From: Bradyrhizobium zhanjiangense
GTDB lineage: Bacteria > Pseudomonadota > Alphaproteobacteria > Rhizobiales > Xanthobacteraceae
Length of the DNA stretch: 64,000 nucleotides
NCBI RefSeq assembly: GCF_004114935.1
Contig: NZ_CP022221.1
Coordinates: forward strand, 9,259,001 to 9,323,000
Reading direction: 5' to 3'
Both the position numbers and the translations under genes were made by a program. Positions 42,320-50,601 of the stretch are shown here, piece by piece; the first letter of the stretch is position 1, and each line of letters starts with the position of its first letter. The notes beneath the pieces were generated by a model, which worked only from the letters and a program-made list of their open reading frames with translations, was not told where the DNA came from and made no database searches.

Positions 42320-43276
42320 TCACGCCCTGATATTGTTGTCCCTGACCACCTTGCCCCAATAGGCGACCTGCTTGTCGAAGAAGGTCTTGAAGGCGGCGCC
42401 GTCCTCGAGCAGCAACGTCATGTGCTGCGTGTCCTTGAGCTGAGCTGCAGTCGCGGGCTCGCTCAGGATCTCCTTGCACGCCGTCGCCATGGCCGAAACG
42501 ATGTCCGGCGGCGTGCCCGCGGGCGCGAAGATGCCCCACCAGGCAAGCGTCTCGAAATCCGGAAAGCCTGCCTCGATCGCGGTCTGCGTGTCCGGCAAGG
42601 CCGGCAGCCGCGTGCGGCCGAGCTGCAGGATCGGCCGCAGCATGTTGGTGCCGAGCTGGGCTGCAACCAGCGCCGCCGATCCCGCGATGAGATCGACATG
42701 GCCGCCGAGCACGTCGTTCATGGCCGGCCCGCCGCCACGATAGGGCACGTGCATGATCTCGACACCGGCCTTGCTGCCGAGCACGGTCATGGCGAGATGG
42801 CCGAGCGTGCCGATGCCGACGGAGGCGTATTTCACCGCGCCGGGCGACGCCTTGCAGGCCGCCACCACGTCCGCGAAGCTCTTATAGGGACGGCCGGCGC
42901 CCGCGGCGATCACGTAAGGAGCGGTGCCCACCAGCAGGACCGGCATCAGCTCGCGCTCGACGTCGACCGGCGGCTTGTCGAGGATGGCCGGGATCACCGC
43001 GTGGGAATCGAATGTCACCAGGAACGTCGAGCCGTCCGCCGGGCTCTTGGCGACCTGCGCCGCACCGAGCGCGCCGGCGGCGCCCGACTTGTTCTCGACC
43101 ACGACGATGCGGCCAAGCTTGGTTTGCAGATTGGACTGCAACAGCCGCGCCATGGCGTCGGTCGATCCGCCCGGCGGGAACGGCACCACCAGCGTGATCT
43201 TGCCGGCCTGCGCCGCTGCCGGCGCCATCGCGAGAACGGCCGGTGCGGCCAAGAGCGTGCGTCGTGTGATCGTCAT
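42320..43276 (-). CDS. Tripartite tricarboxylate transporter substrate-binding protein (Bug/TctC family)
   Basis: 318 residues. N-terminal signal TITRRTLLAAPAVLAMAPAA with two arginines, so Tat or Sec. The mature part starts KITLVVPFPPGGSTDAMARL, the Bug-family signature, with VVVENKSGAAGALGAAQVAK and MHVPYRGGGPAMNDVLGGHV. It binds a carboxylate in the periplasm. No TctA/TctB membrane subunits are nearby, as is usual for the many orphan Bug proteins. It lies downstream of cupin-RraA-CoA ligase genes on the same strand and may supply their substrate. Confidence 0.92.
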   Translation of the reverse strand: MTITRRTLLAAPAVLAMAPAAAQAGKITLVVPFPPGGSTDAMARLLQSNLQTKLGRIVVVENKSGAAGALGAAQVAKSPADGSTFLVTFDSHAVIPAILDKPPVDVERELMPVLLVGTAPYVIAAGAGRPYKSFADVVAACKASPGAVKYASVGIGTLGHLAMTVLGSKAGVEIMHVPYRGGGPAMNDVLGGHVDLIAGSAALVAAQLGTNMLRPILQLGRTRLPALPDTQTAIEAGFPDFETLAWWGIFAPAGTPPDIVSAMATACKEILSEPATAAQLKDTQHMTLLLEDGAAFKTFFDKQVAYWGKVVRDNNIRA

Positions 43277-43322
43277 GGTCCCCTCCCTTGTTGTTGCGCC
43301 CGGCTTTTGCTCGTTGGCGCTA

Positions 43323-43392
43323 GAGCATGATCCGGACCCGAAGGGCCGCGTTAGCGCAAAGTGTGCAGCGGTTCTCCCGAAAGATCATGCTC
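43323..43392. repeat. Palindromic repeat with GAGCATGAT ends (second copy)
   Basis: GAGCATGATCCGGACCCGAA ... GAAAGATCATGCTC, the reverse complement of the element at 17672-17740 with about 80 percent identity by eye. It lies between the cupin stop and the Bug gene start. Confidence 0.85.
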
Positions 43393-43418
43393 AAGCAAAT
43401 AACCTAAGCGCGAAGCGC

Positions 43419-43790
43419 TTAGGTCGTCCCGAAGCCCGACCCCGGTTTTCTGTATTCTGGCCGCGGCGGACTGAAGATGTCCAGCACGCGGGCGCCGTCG
43501 GGGCCGGCGCGCATGGTGTGCGGCACGTTGCCGGGCGTGCGCCAGAAATCGCCCTTCTTCACCGGGATTTCCTCATCGCCCTGGACGCGGACGGCGGAGC
43601 CGTCGAGCAGCACGCCCCATTGCTCCTCGGGATGATGATGTAGCGTGCCCTGCGCATGCGGGGCCAGCGTCACCACCGACAGCATCGCCTGCTCGCCCGA
43701 GAAGATGCGCGTGGTCACTCCCGCCGCGAGCTCGCGAAACAATCCGTCGCTGGGATCATCGATGTTATGGAATTCGTCCTTCTGGCTCAT
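43419..43790 (-). CDS. Cupin domain protein
   Basis: 123 residues, a single cupin barrel. Motif 1 includes QGTLHHHPEEQWGVLLDG (metal ligands HHH/E) and motif 2 includes PGNVPHTMRAG. A small metal-binding beta-barrel protein, an enzyme or a sensor. On the same strand 27 nt after RraA, so co-transcribed with it and the CoA ligase. Confidence 0.87.
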   Translation of the reverse strand: MSQKDEFHNIDDPSDGLFRELAAGVTTRIFSGEQAMLSVVTLAPHAQGTLHHHPEEQWGVLLDGSAVRVQGDEEIPVKKGDFWRTPGNVPHTMRAGPDGARVLDIFSPPRPEYRKPGSGFGTT

Positions 43791-43817
43791 GCCATCCTCC
43801 GCATCGTTCTCGCCTGA

Positions 43818-44456
43818 TCAGGACTTTCCATACGAGCCCTGATAGCGTCCCTGGCGGATTGCCTTCAATGTCTCCTCCTCGCGCGCGACCTGGGCGCGGA
43901 CGGCTTCCAGTAGCGCGGCGGCGCCCGCGGCGGGAAACGACACCACGCCGTCCTCGTCGCCGACGACGATGTCGCCGGGCGCAATCACGCTGCCGCCGAT
44001 CGTCACAGGCACGTTGATCTCGCCGGGGCCGTTCTTGTAGGGGCCGCGGTGGATCACGGCGCGGGCGTAGCAGGGAAAGTCGTCGGCTGCGAATGCCGCA
44101 ACATCGCGGATCGCGCCGTCGATGACGTAGCCTTCGGCTTTGCGCCACTGCGCAATGTTCTTCATGATCTCGCCGACCAGGGCCCGGGTCTCGTCGCCGC
44201 CGCCGTCGACCAAGATGACGTCGCCGGGACCGACCAGCTCGAGCGCACGGTGGATGGCGAGATTGTCGCCGGGACGGGTGCGCACCGTGAAGGCCGTCCC
44301 CACCAGCTTGCCGCCGCGATGATACGGCTTCAGTCCCACCGCGCCGGGCAGCCGGGCCAGATTGTCTGAAATGACCGAAGTCGGCGCGCCTCGGAAGCCC
44401 TCGATGATGTCGGCGGGCGGCTTCGGCACGCTGTTGGCAGCGATGGTGATGGTCAT
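43818..44456 (-). CDS. RraA family protein (4-hydroxy-4-methyl-2-oxoglutarate aldolase/oxaloacetate decarboxylase-like)
   Basis: 212 residues. Conserved pattern: FRGAPTSVISDNLARLPG, VGPGDVILVDGGGDETRALVG, GYVIDGAIRDVAAFAADDFP (the G-x-IRD metal/substrate site) and PGDIVVGDEDGVVSFP. Catalytic members split 4-hydroxy-4-methyl-2-oxoglutarate to pyruvate in protocatechuate 4,5-cleavage and gallate pathways; others regulate RNase E. With a CoA ligase and cupin it is more likely the aldolase. 25 nt after the ligase stop. Confidence 0.88.
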   Translation of the reverse strand: MTITIAANSVPKPPADIIEGFRGAPTSVISDNLARLPGAVGLKPYHRGGKLVGTAFTVRTRPGDNLAIHRALELVGPGDVILVDGGGDETRALVGEIMKNIAQWRKAEGYVIDGAIRDVAAFAADDFPCYARAVIHRGPYKNGPGEINVPVTIGGSVIAPGDIVVGDEDGVVSFPAAGAAALLEAVRAQVAREEETLKAIRQGRYQGSYGKS

Positions 44457-44481
44457 CTCGTCAGTCCTTCCGTGATGTGTC

Positions 44482-45999
44482 TCAGTCGGCGTGCGCTCGC
44501 GCCTTGGCCGGCCAAATCCGGAAGGCGCGCCCCTGCTTCATCCACGCCGCGCGCTCGTCGCGCAACAGGGTGCGGCGGACTTTTCCGGAATCATCGCGCG
44601 GCGGGGTGCTGACGATCTCGAAGCTCTCCGGATGCTTGTAGCGGCTGAGCCTGTCCCTCAAAAACTCCGCCATGCCGTCGGCGAGCGCCTGACCGTCCGC
44701 GCCCGGCTCCGGCTCGATGATGGCGTGGACACGCTGGCCCAATTCCGGATCGGGCAATCCCACCACGACGCAGGAGCGCACGCCGGGGCAGGCGGAGACG
44801 GCGGCCTCGACCTCGGCCGGATAGATGTTGGCGCCGCCGCGCAGCACCATGTCGGCGAGGCGGTCGCCGAGATAGAGATAGCCTTCCGCGTCCAGCCGGC
44901 CGATATCGCCAAGCGATTCCCAGCTGTCGGCGCGGCGCTTCGGCTCGGCGCCGCGATAGTGGTAGGTGGCGTCCTTGCCGTCATTGTTGAGGAAATAGAT
45001 CTCGCCGGTTTCGCCGGGCGCGACGTCGTTGCCGTCCTCGCCGATGATGCGAAGCTTCGCCATGTCGCCGATCTTGCCGACCGAACCCTTGTGCGTCAGC
45101 CATTCCGCACCGGAGATGATGCAGGAGCCCTGGCGCTCGGTACCGCCATAGAGCTCCCAGATCCGCTCAGGCCCGAGCCAGGCGATCCAGTTCTCCTTCA
45201 GCCAGGGCGGCATCGGAGCTGCCATGTGGAAGACCGTCTCAAGACTCGACAGATCGTAGGCATTACGCACGCTCTCCGGCAGCGCCCAGATCCGATGCAT
45301 CATGGTCGGCACGAAATTGACCCATTGCACGCGCTCGCGTTCGATCTGCCGCAGCGTCTCCTCGGCGTCGAACTTGACGAGGCCGGTGAGCTGGCCGCCC
45401 GTGAACAGCGCGTAATGCGACACGATGAACGGCGCATTGTGATAGAGCGGACCGGGATTGAGCAACGAGACCCCGAACGGGATGTTGAGCGGCGGCGCGG
45501 CCACGGTGTCGGTCACCGCTGGATGGTGATCGAGGATCACCTTCGGCCGGCCGGTCGAGCCGCCTGAGGTCATGGCCTTCCAGTAGCGCGCCACCGGCGG
45601 ATCGAGCGGCTCGTCCGAAAAACCTTGCGGCACGAAATCCGCGGGCAGACGGTTCGGCGCGTTCCAATCGGCCTCGCCGCCGACCACCAGCACCGGCTTG
45701 AGGATGTCGAGCACCGCGGCGGCTTCGCCGCGCGGCAGCCGCCATGACAGCGAGGTCGGCGTCGCCCCGCACTTCCACACCGCAAAGGACGTCTCGAAGA
45801 ACGCGTTGCCGTTCGGCAAACCGATCGCGACGAAGTCACCGGGCTTGACGCCCCTGGCCATGAACGCCCGCGCGCGCCGGTTGGCGCCACGCTCGAGCTC
45901 GTCCCATGTCAGCGTATCCTGCCCGTGACGGACGGCGATCGTGCCGTGTGGTTTGCGTTCAGCGTACCAGCGCGGCACGTCGGACAGGGGCAGCAGCAT
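44482..45999 (-). CDS. AMP-dependent acyl/aryl-CoA ligase
   Basis: 505 residues, ANL superfamily. The phosphate loop TSGGSTGRPKVILDHH, ELYGGTERQGSCIISG, GDIGRLDAEGYLYLGDRLAD with MVLRGGANIYPAEVE after it, and a C-terminal lysine in PRDDSGKVRRTLLRDE. The YGGTE in place of YGxTE is normal for a subset. It activates an unknown carboxylate (fatty, bile-acid-like or aromatic) for the gene set cupin-RraA-Bug receptor downstream. A 15-bp tandem repeat sits 77-134 nt upstream of the ATG. Confidence 0.9.
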   Translation of the reverse strand: MLLPLSDVPRWYAERKPHGTIAVRHGQDTLTWDELERGANRRARAFMARGVKPGDFVAIGLPNGNAFFETSFAVWKCGATPTSLSWRLPRGEAAAVLDILKPVLVVGGEADWNAPNRLPADFVPQGFSDEPLDPPVARYWKAMTSGGSTGRPKVILDHHPAVTDTVAAPPLNIPFGVSLLNPGPLYHNAPFIVSHYALFTGGQLTGLVKFDAEETLRQIERERVQWVNFVPTMMHRIWALPESVRNAYDLSSLETVFHMAAPMPPWLKENWIAWLGPERIWELYGGTERQGSCIISGAEWLTHKGSVGKIGDMAKLRIIGEDGNDVAPGETGEIYFLNNDGKDATYHYRGAEPKRRADSWESLGDIGRLDAEGYLYLGDRLADMVLRGGANIYPAEVEAAVSACPGVRSCVVVGLPDPELGQRVHAIIEPEPGADGQALADGMAEFLRDRLSRYKHPESFEIVSTPPRDDSGKVRRTLLRDERAAWMKQGRAFRIWPAKARAHAD

Positions 46000-46075
46000 C
46001 AGGCGTTTCCACTTCGTCTTCTTGGCGCCGCCTCACGATGAGGCGCTCACGGTGCGAAGTGTAACAGCCGGAGCC

Positions 46076-46133
46076 AAGCCTTCAAGCCGCAAGCCTTCAA
46101 GTCGCAAGCCTTCAAGACGCAAGCCTTCAACGC
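46076..46133. repeat. 15-bp tandem repeat, 3.9 units
   Basis: AAGCCTTCAAGNCGC repeated at 46076, 46091 and 46106 (N = C, T, A), plus a shortened fourth unit AAGCCTTCAACGC at 46121-46133. It lies between the hydrolase stop (46141) and the CoA ligase start (45999). On the minus strand each unit carries GAAGG. Such arrays vary in copy number by slippage. Confidence 0.92.
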
Positions 46134-46140
46134 ATGCGCA

Positions 46141-47178
46141 TCAGCGCTCCGCGCCGCAGCCCGGACTATCGAACAGCGCCGCAAGCCCGCATGTCGAGGT
46201 CAGCATCTTGTCGGCATCGTGGCCGACGCCAGCGACGTCCCAGACCCGGTGATTGGGCGTGCCGTGGTTGCGCTTGGCCATCGCCTCCGCATAGGCGTGA
46301 CCGCGGGCGTAGCGCGTGGCGCCTTGCGCCTTCGCCATGCAGCTCTTGTCGAGCGCGGGATGCTCCGGATTGGTGTCGAGGGTGCCGAGCAGATAGATCA
46401 CCTCGCGCTCGACATAGCGCTGTTCGAGCGCAGCCGGCGTGACGTTCGCAAGATAGGGCGGCCGCTCGTCCATGCCGTATTTCCAATTGTTGTAGCCCGG
46501 GCAGGAGGCGGCGATGGCGGGCACCGGCCGCTCGGCGCTGAAATAGGCATAGGACGACGGGTTGGCGACGACGTAGCGGATATCGATGTGCTGGCGCGAC
46601 AGCGCCGCCTCGCCCTTGCCGGCGATGGCGTAACGCTGCGCGACCTGCCCGCCGCCGGAATGGCCGGCGACCACGACCTGCTTCAGGTTCGGGAAGATGC
46701 GCCGGTCGGTGAGCTTTGCCAGGATCGCATCGAGCGCCTCGAACGAGGAGACCGGATTGGGCGCCAGCGCGGCATCGCCACCCTCCCATCCCTCCAGCGA
46801 CCAACGCAGCACATCTGCCGGCAGCTTGTGGGCCTCGACGTCGATCTCCGCCAAGAACTGCGGCACGATCATGAGCGCGCGCTTGCCGTCGTCGCCCGCT
46901 GCGACCTGCGCGGTGTGGGCTGAGAGATAATATTCGTCGGCATTGCGCAGCCGTCCATGCAGCACGATGATCGCGCGCGAGATCGCCGGCAGCGGCATCG
47001 ACCAGTCGCTGGAGAGATAGAGCGGCAGAATGCCCTGGCCGCCGACCGCGAGCCGCGCGTCCGCAACCGCTCTCACCGGCTTGCGGTTGGGCGCAGCTTC
47101 GTCCGCCGCGAAGGCATGGCCGCAAATCAGCACCAGCGCGATTGCGACGAAACCGGCCAACGCTCGCATGACGGACAT
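46141..47178 (-). CDS. Secreted alpha/beta hydrolase
   Basis: 345 residues with a Sec signal (ALAGFVAIALVLICGHAFAA). Fold and triad: IIVLHGRLRNADEYY near 70, nucleophile elbow VVAGHSGGGQVAQRY (Ser) near 170, acid probably in LLGTLDTNPEHPALD and histidine in DVAGVGHDADKM. Several cysteines in the C-terminal part (SCMAK, TCGLA, PGCGAER) may form disulfides, fitting a periplasmic esterase/lipase-like enzyme. First ATG taken with GAGGGAG upstream; ATG three codons later is also good. Confidence 0.84.
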   Translation of the reverse strand: MSVMRALAGFVAIALVLICGHAFAADEAAPNRKPVRAVADARLAVGGQGILPLYLSSDWSMPLPAISRAIIVLHGRLRNADEYYLSAHTAQVAAGDDGKRALMIVPQFLAEIDVEAHKLPADVLRWSLEGWEGGDAALAPNPVSSFEALDAILAKLTDRRIFPNLKQVVVAGHSGGGQVAQRYAIAGKGEAALSRQHIDIRYVVANPSSYAYFSAERPVPAIAASCPGYNNWKYGMDERPPYLANVTPAALEQRYVEREVIYLLGTLDTNPEHPALDKSCMAKAQGATRYARGHAYAEAMAKRNHGTPNHRVWDVAGVGHDADKMLTSTCGLAALFDSPGCGAER

Positions 47179-47377
47179 TCTCCCTCGAATTCAAAACGAT
47201 AAAAGTCTAAGCACATCATCTGCGCGCGGCTGTGACTCGCGCGCCACGTCAAGCAAAAAATGTCAGCAGCCCAGCCATGAAATTCCCGGGTTCCATGGGT
47301 GACAAGCCGGCGATAAAGAGGCAAAAATCCGACTCGACTCGGGGCGGGTTGAGTTTTGCAGGGAATGCTCTCGTAGA

Positions 47378-47995
47378 ATGTCGGTCGTAGTTGCATCGCG
47401 TCGTGCGGCGCTTCTCGTTGCCGCAGCAGGATTTTTTCTGCTGACCTTGCCGCATGCCCAGGCGCAATGGTGGAAGCGCGCGCCCGTCGACTTCGAGGAA
47501 TGCGCCGACGCCGCCGAAAAATCCCCGACCAAGGCTGAGAAGACCGCGGCGCTTGCCGACTGCAACGCCAAATTCGCCGGCCGCCGCAAGGCTGGCGGCG
47601 GCTATTCCTATTACGACTTCCTCCAGGATCGCACCTTCGACATCGCCGGGCCGAATCCGACCCCGGAAGAGCAGAAGAAGATCGACGCAGCCTACACCGC
47701 CTATCTCGCCAACCAGCGCCGCATTAATGAAGCGGCTCAGGCCACCGCGCGCCAGCAGCGCGAGCAGCAGGAACAACAGGTACAGCAGTTCCAGCAGGTC
47801 GCTCTGCGAACCGACATCGAGCGCGTGCCCGTCCCGGTCCAGCGGCCGAAAGTGCAGCAGAATGTCGGCCAGCGAAAGGGCGCGCCCTGCACCAAGGGCT
47901 CCTTCTCCTGCGAATGGCCGCGGCTGTCGGAAAGCTTGAACGATTTGAAGAAGTTGTTCAATCCAACGCCGAGCAAGCCGGCGAAGAAGGGCTAG
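47378..47995 (+). CDS. Secreted protein of unknown function, Gln-rich helix
   Basis: 205 residues. Signal peptide (AALLVAAAGFFLLTLPHAQA), then WWKRAPVDFEECADAAEKSP with two cysteines in the first third and two near the end. A coiled-coil-like Gln-rich stretch (ARQQREQQEQQVQQFQQ) is near 125-145, and a basic PKPAKKG-like tail closes it. ATG at 47378. No family recognised. It ends 12 nt before a CGTCATTGCGAG palindrome. Confidence 0.75.
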   Translation: MSVVVASRRAALLVAAAGFFLLTLPHAQAQWWKRAPVDFEECADAAEKSPTKAEKTAALADCNAKFAGRRKAGGGYSYYDFLQDRTFDIAGPNPTPEEQKKIDAAYTAYLANQRRINEAAQATARQQREQQEQQVQQFQQVALRTDIERVPVPVQRPKVQQNVGQRKGAPCTKGSFSCEWPRLSESLNDLKKLFNPTPSKPAKKG

Positions 47996-48006
47996 CGAGC
48001 CACCGC

Positions 48007-48093
48007 CGTCATTGCGAGGAGCCCTTGCGACGAAGCAATCCAGAATCCTTCCGCGGAGAGATTCTGGATTGCTTCGCTGCGCTCGCAATGACG
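48007..48093. repeat. Inverted repeat CGTCATTGCGAGG...CTCGCAATGACG (second copy)
   Basis: Same family as 24701-24780; the loop holds CCAGAATCCTTCCGCGGAGA and the inner arms AAGCAATCCAGAAT/ATTCTGGATTGCTT are perfect. It lies between converging genes, where it could end transcription in both directions. Confidence 0.9.
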
Positions 48094-48120
48094 AGTTGCA
48101 TGGAGATTCGCGTCCCTTCC

Positions 48121-48336
48121 TCAATTCGCGTGCTTCTTCTTGCTCCGTTTCGGTTTGGCCACCGACGCACTCGCCGGCGGCGCTGCCGTTGGCGAAGCGC
48201 TCCACGCCTTGCGGCTCTCCTGCAATCGCGCGTCATAGCCTGGAGAGTTCACGACCGTCGGCGGTCTTGCATGAGCGAGCGTCGATGCGCCGCAGAGCGC
48301 AGCTAGCGCGATCCCAATCGTCAAACAACGCTTCAT
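48121..48336 (-). CDS. Small secreted basic protein of unknown function
   Basis: 71 residues. Signal (CLTIGIALAALCGASTLAHA) and a basic tail (KPKRSKKKHAN). ATG at 48336 has AAGGAGGAG upstream and is therefore chosen over the start six codons earlier. It follows the PanE-like gene by 18 nt. No family recognised. Confidence 0.7.
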   Translation of the reverse strand: MKRCLTIGIALAALCGASTLAHARPPTVVNSPGYDARLQESRKAWSASPTAAPPASASVAKPKRSKKKHAN

Positions 48337-48354
48337 CGCGCTCCTCCTTCGCAC

Positions 48355-49362
48355 TCACGCTAACCCGCGAATCTGCTGCGGCGTCAGCCCGGGCGGGCCA
48401 TTGCCGGCAACTTCGGCTTCCTTGATCAGCGCAACAATGCGGCGCATCAGCGGCACATCCACGTTGTTTTGCTCGGCCAGCGCGATGACCGCACCCTGGA
48501 GATAGTCGATCTCGGTCTTGCGCCCGTGCTTCAGGTCCTGCCACATCGAGGAGCGGGCTTCGGGATCGATCTTCATCGTGCGTCCCAGGATCGCGTTGAA
48601 GATCACGTCGGGCAGCCGCAGCAAGGCCGGCGTCCATCTCATTGGGATCGGCGTTGCCGAGACCGGCGCGATGCCGGCGGCCTTCAGCGCGGCTAGGCCC
48701 TCGGCCATCTGGTCGGCGAACAGCCTTCGCCAGTCGCGGTTCGCCAGCTGCGCGGCGAGCGGCATGTCGGACAGCGCGCTGAGCGCATTGTTCAGATTGA
48801 TGATCAGCTTGCCCCATTGCACGCCGGCGATATCACGGCTCGCGCGTACCGTGAGGCCGGCCACCGACAGCGCGAGAGCTATGTTCGCATCGTCCTCACC
48901 AACATGGATGTCGCCGGAGGTCGAACGGTGGAAACGGCCCTCGCCCATCGCGATCACGTTGAACGGCACCATGCCGGCGAGCACACGCCGATCGCCGAGA
49001 TGCTCGCGCAGCACCGCGACATTGCCAATGCCGTTCTGAAGCGAGACGATAACGGCGTCGCGCGGCGCATGCCGCGCGATCTGCTCCGCGACATCGGCGG
49101 TGTCGGCGCTCTTCACCGTCACCAGCACGATGCCGGCGCTGTGGAAGATCGAAGGATCCTCCGACAACGCGAGCTGGCCCGCGCCGAGCTTGTTCTCGGA
49201 GCCGTCGAAGTCGGTCAACCGCAGGCCGAACCGCTCGATCTCGGTTTTCACCCGCGGCCGCACCAGCAGCGCGACGCGGCGGCCCGCGGCTGCCAGCATG
49301 CCGCCGACGAAACAGCCGATGGCACCGGCGCCGGCCACCACGATCGGTCGATCCGTAACCAC
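48355..49362 (-). CDS. 2-dehydropantoate 2-reductase family protein (second PanE-like)
   Basis: 335 residues. Rossmann start RPIVVAGAGAIGCFVGGMLA, NAD(P) segment VKSADTADVAEQIA, SLQNGIGN, and lysine in VQWGKLIINLNNALSALSD matching the catalytic lysine of PanE. GTG at 49362 with GAGG just upstream; the open frame reaches to 49419 but lacks a ribosome site. Not closely similar by eye to the paralogue at 31453. Without panB/panC neighbours the role in pantothenate synthesis is uncertain. Confidence 0.84.
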   Translation of the reverse strand: MVTDRPIVVAGAGAIGCFVGGMLAAAGRRVALLVRPRVKTEIERFGLRLTDFDGSENKLGAGQLALSEDPSIFHSAGIVLVTVKSADTADVAEQIARHAPRDAVIVSLQNGIGNVAVLREHLGDRRVLAGMVPFNVIAMGEGRFHRSTSGDIHVGEDDANIALALSVAGLTVRASRDIAGVQWGKLIINLNNALSALSDMPLAAQLANRDWRRLFADQMAEGLAALKAAGIAPVSATPIPMRWTPALLRLPDVIFNAILGRTMKIDPEARSSMWQDLKHGRKTEIDYLQGAVIALAEQNNVDVPLMRRIVALIKEAEVAGNGPPGLTPQQIRGLA

Positions 49363-49526
49363 TGACCTCGCTCCCTGAATGACCGGCCTTCGATAGCAGA
49401 GGCGAGGCCGGCTGCCCATCGCGTCGCGGCCGCCTTGTAACCGTCATGACCGCCCCATATGTTTTCGCCCCGGGGGAGCCTGTCAGCGGCGAGCGCTCGC
49501 CGAACGAGACGCCAAAGGAGAGCACC

Positions 49527-50093
49527 ATGGGTCTACTCGACGTCCTCAACGGCATGCAGAACGGCCCGCGCGGGCCCAGCGCGCCCAGCTCCGAAAAATC
49601 CTCCGGCGGCATGTCGCCGATGACCATGGCGCTGCTCGGTCTGCTCGCCTGGAAGGCGTTCAAGCATTTGACCGCAAACCAATCCGGCACGGCGCCGCAA
49701 CCGTCGCCGACGCCTGCGCCGCCGCCGGTCAACGCCGGCGCGGGCGGTGGCCTCAGCGATTTGCTCAAGGGCGGCCTCGGCGGCCTGCTCGCGGGCGGCG
49801 CGGCCGGCACCGTGCTCAGCGGCGGGCTCGGCGATCTCCTCAACCAGCTCCAGCAGAGCGGACACGGCGACACCGCGAATTCCTGGGTCGGCAAGGGCGA
49901 AAACAAGCCGATCGCGCCGGGCGATCTCGCCAGCGCGCTCGGCGCCGACCAGATCGACAGCCTGTCCGCCCAGAGCGGCCTATCACGCGAGGAGCTGCTG
50001 TCCGGCCTCAGCCAGTATCTGCCGCAGGTGATCGATCATTTGACGCCGGACGGAAGATTGCCGACCGAGAACGAGCTCTCGGGTCGCATCTGA
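49527..50093 (+). CDS. YidB family protein
   Basis: 188 residues, DUF937/YidB-like: GLLDVLNGM at the start, Gly/Leu-rich GGLSDLLKGGLGGLLAGGAA near 95, and the C-terminal helical region IAPGDLASALGADQIDSLSA with GLSREELLSGLSQYLPQVID. A proline-rich linker (PSPTPAPPPV) separates the halves. No signal peptide. Function unknown. ATG with AAAGGAG upstream. The next gene (GlsB/YeaQ type) starts 28 nt downstream, likely co-transcribed. Confidence 0.87.
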   Translation: MGLLDVLNGMQNGPRGPSAPSSEKSSGGMSPMTMALLGLLAWKAFKHLTANQSGTAPQPSPTPAPPPVNAGAGGGLSDLLKGGLGGLLAGGAAGTVLSGGLGDLLNQLQQSGHGDTANSWVGKGENKPIAPGDLASALGADQIDSLSAQSGLSREELLSGLSQYLPQVIDHLTPDGRLPTENELSGRI

Positions 50094-50121
50094 TTGTCGT
50101 CAAAGGGAGGGGAGCACTGTC

Positions 50122-50394
50122 ATGAGCATGGGCGGCCTGTTGTGGATCATCCTCGTCGGCTTCGTCGCCGGCCTCATCGCGCGCTGGCTCGCGCCGGGGC
50201 CGAACAATCCGAGCGGCTTCATCCTCACCACCATCCTCGGCATCGCCGGCGCGTTTCTGGCGACCTTCGTCGGTCAGGCCATCGGCCATTACAGCCCCGA
50301 CCAGGGCGCCGGCTTCATCATGGCCACGGTCGGCGCAGTGGTGGTGTTGTTCATCTGGCACCGCCTGGTCGCCAGCGGCGTGATCAAGGGGTAG
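50122..50394 (+). CDS. GlsB/YeaQ/YmgE family stress-response membrane protein
   Basis: 90 residues with three TM helices and the family signature LLWIILVGFVAGLIARWLAP, then GFILTTILGIAGAFLATFVG, and GAGFIMATVGAVVVLFIWHR. Transglycosylase-associated protein family, linked to envelope stress; mechanism not known. ATG with GGGAGGGGAG upstream, a strong site. In a unit with yidB-like gene. Confidence 0.9.
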   Translation: MSMGGLLWIILVGFVAGLIARWLAPGPNNPSGFILTTILGIAGAFLATFVGQAIGHYSPDQGAGFIMATVGAVVVLFIWHRLVASGVIKG

Positions 50395-50437
50395 GGCCGC
50401 CATCGCTTTTGTGGCGTTGTCTACCAACAAACTCGGT

Positions 50438-50560
50438 GTCGTCCCGGCGAAGGCCGGGACCCATAGTCACCGAATCCAGTTTGGCGAAGACTGGCAATTG
50501 CCTGCTCGCCCCACAACTACGGCCTGTGGTTATGGGTCCCGGCCTTCGCCGGGACGACGA
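50438..50560. repeat. Long inverted repeat (GTCGTCCCGGCGAAGGCCGGGACC family, second strong copy)
   Basis: Arms match 24541-24668 almost exactly: GTCGTCCCGGCGAAGGCCGG at the left and GGCCTTCGCCGGGACGACGA at the right. It separates the converging YeaQ-like and SDR genes. Confidence 0.88.
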
Positions 50561-50601
50561 CTGTGTTTGACGAGACAGAAAGCGCGACGGGTCCACCACC
50601 G

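Noticed and set aside
46076..46133. CRISPR array
   Set aside because: Units are contiguous 15-bp copies without spacers.
45941..46252. Small plus-strand protein with repeated KPSSR units over the 15-bp tandem repeat
   Set aside because: Frame is simply the repeat being a multiple of three; no ribosome site, runs antisense into the hydrolase gene.
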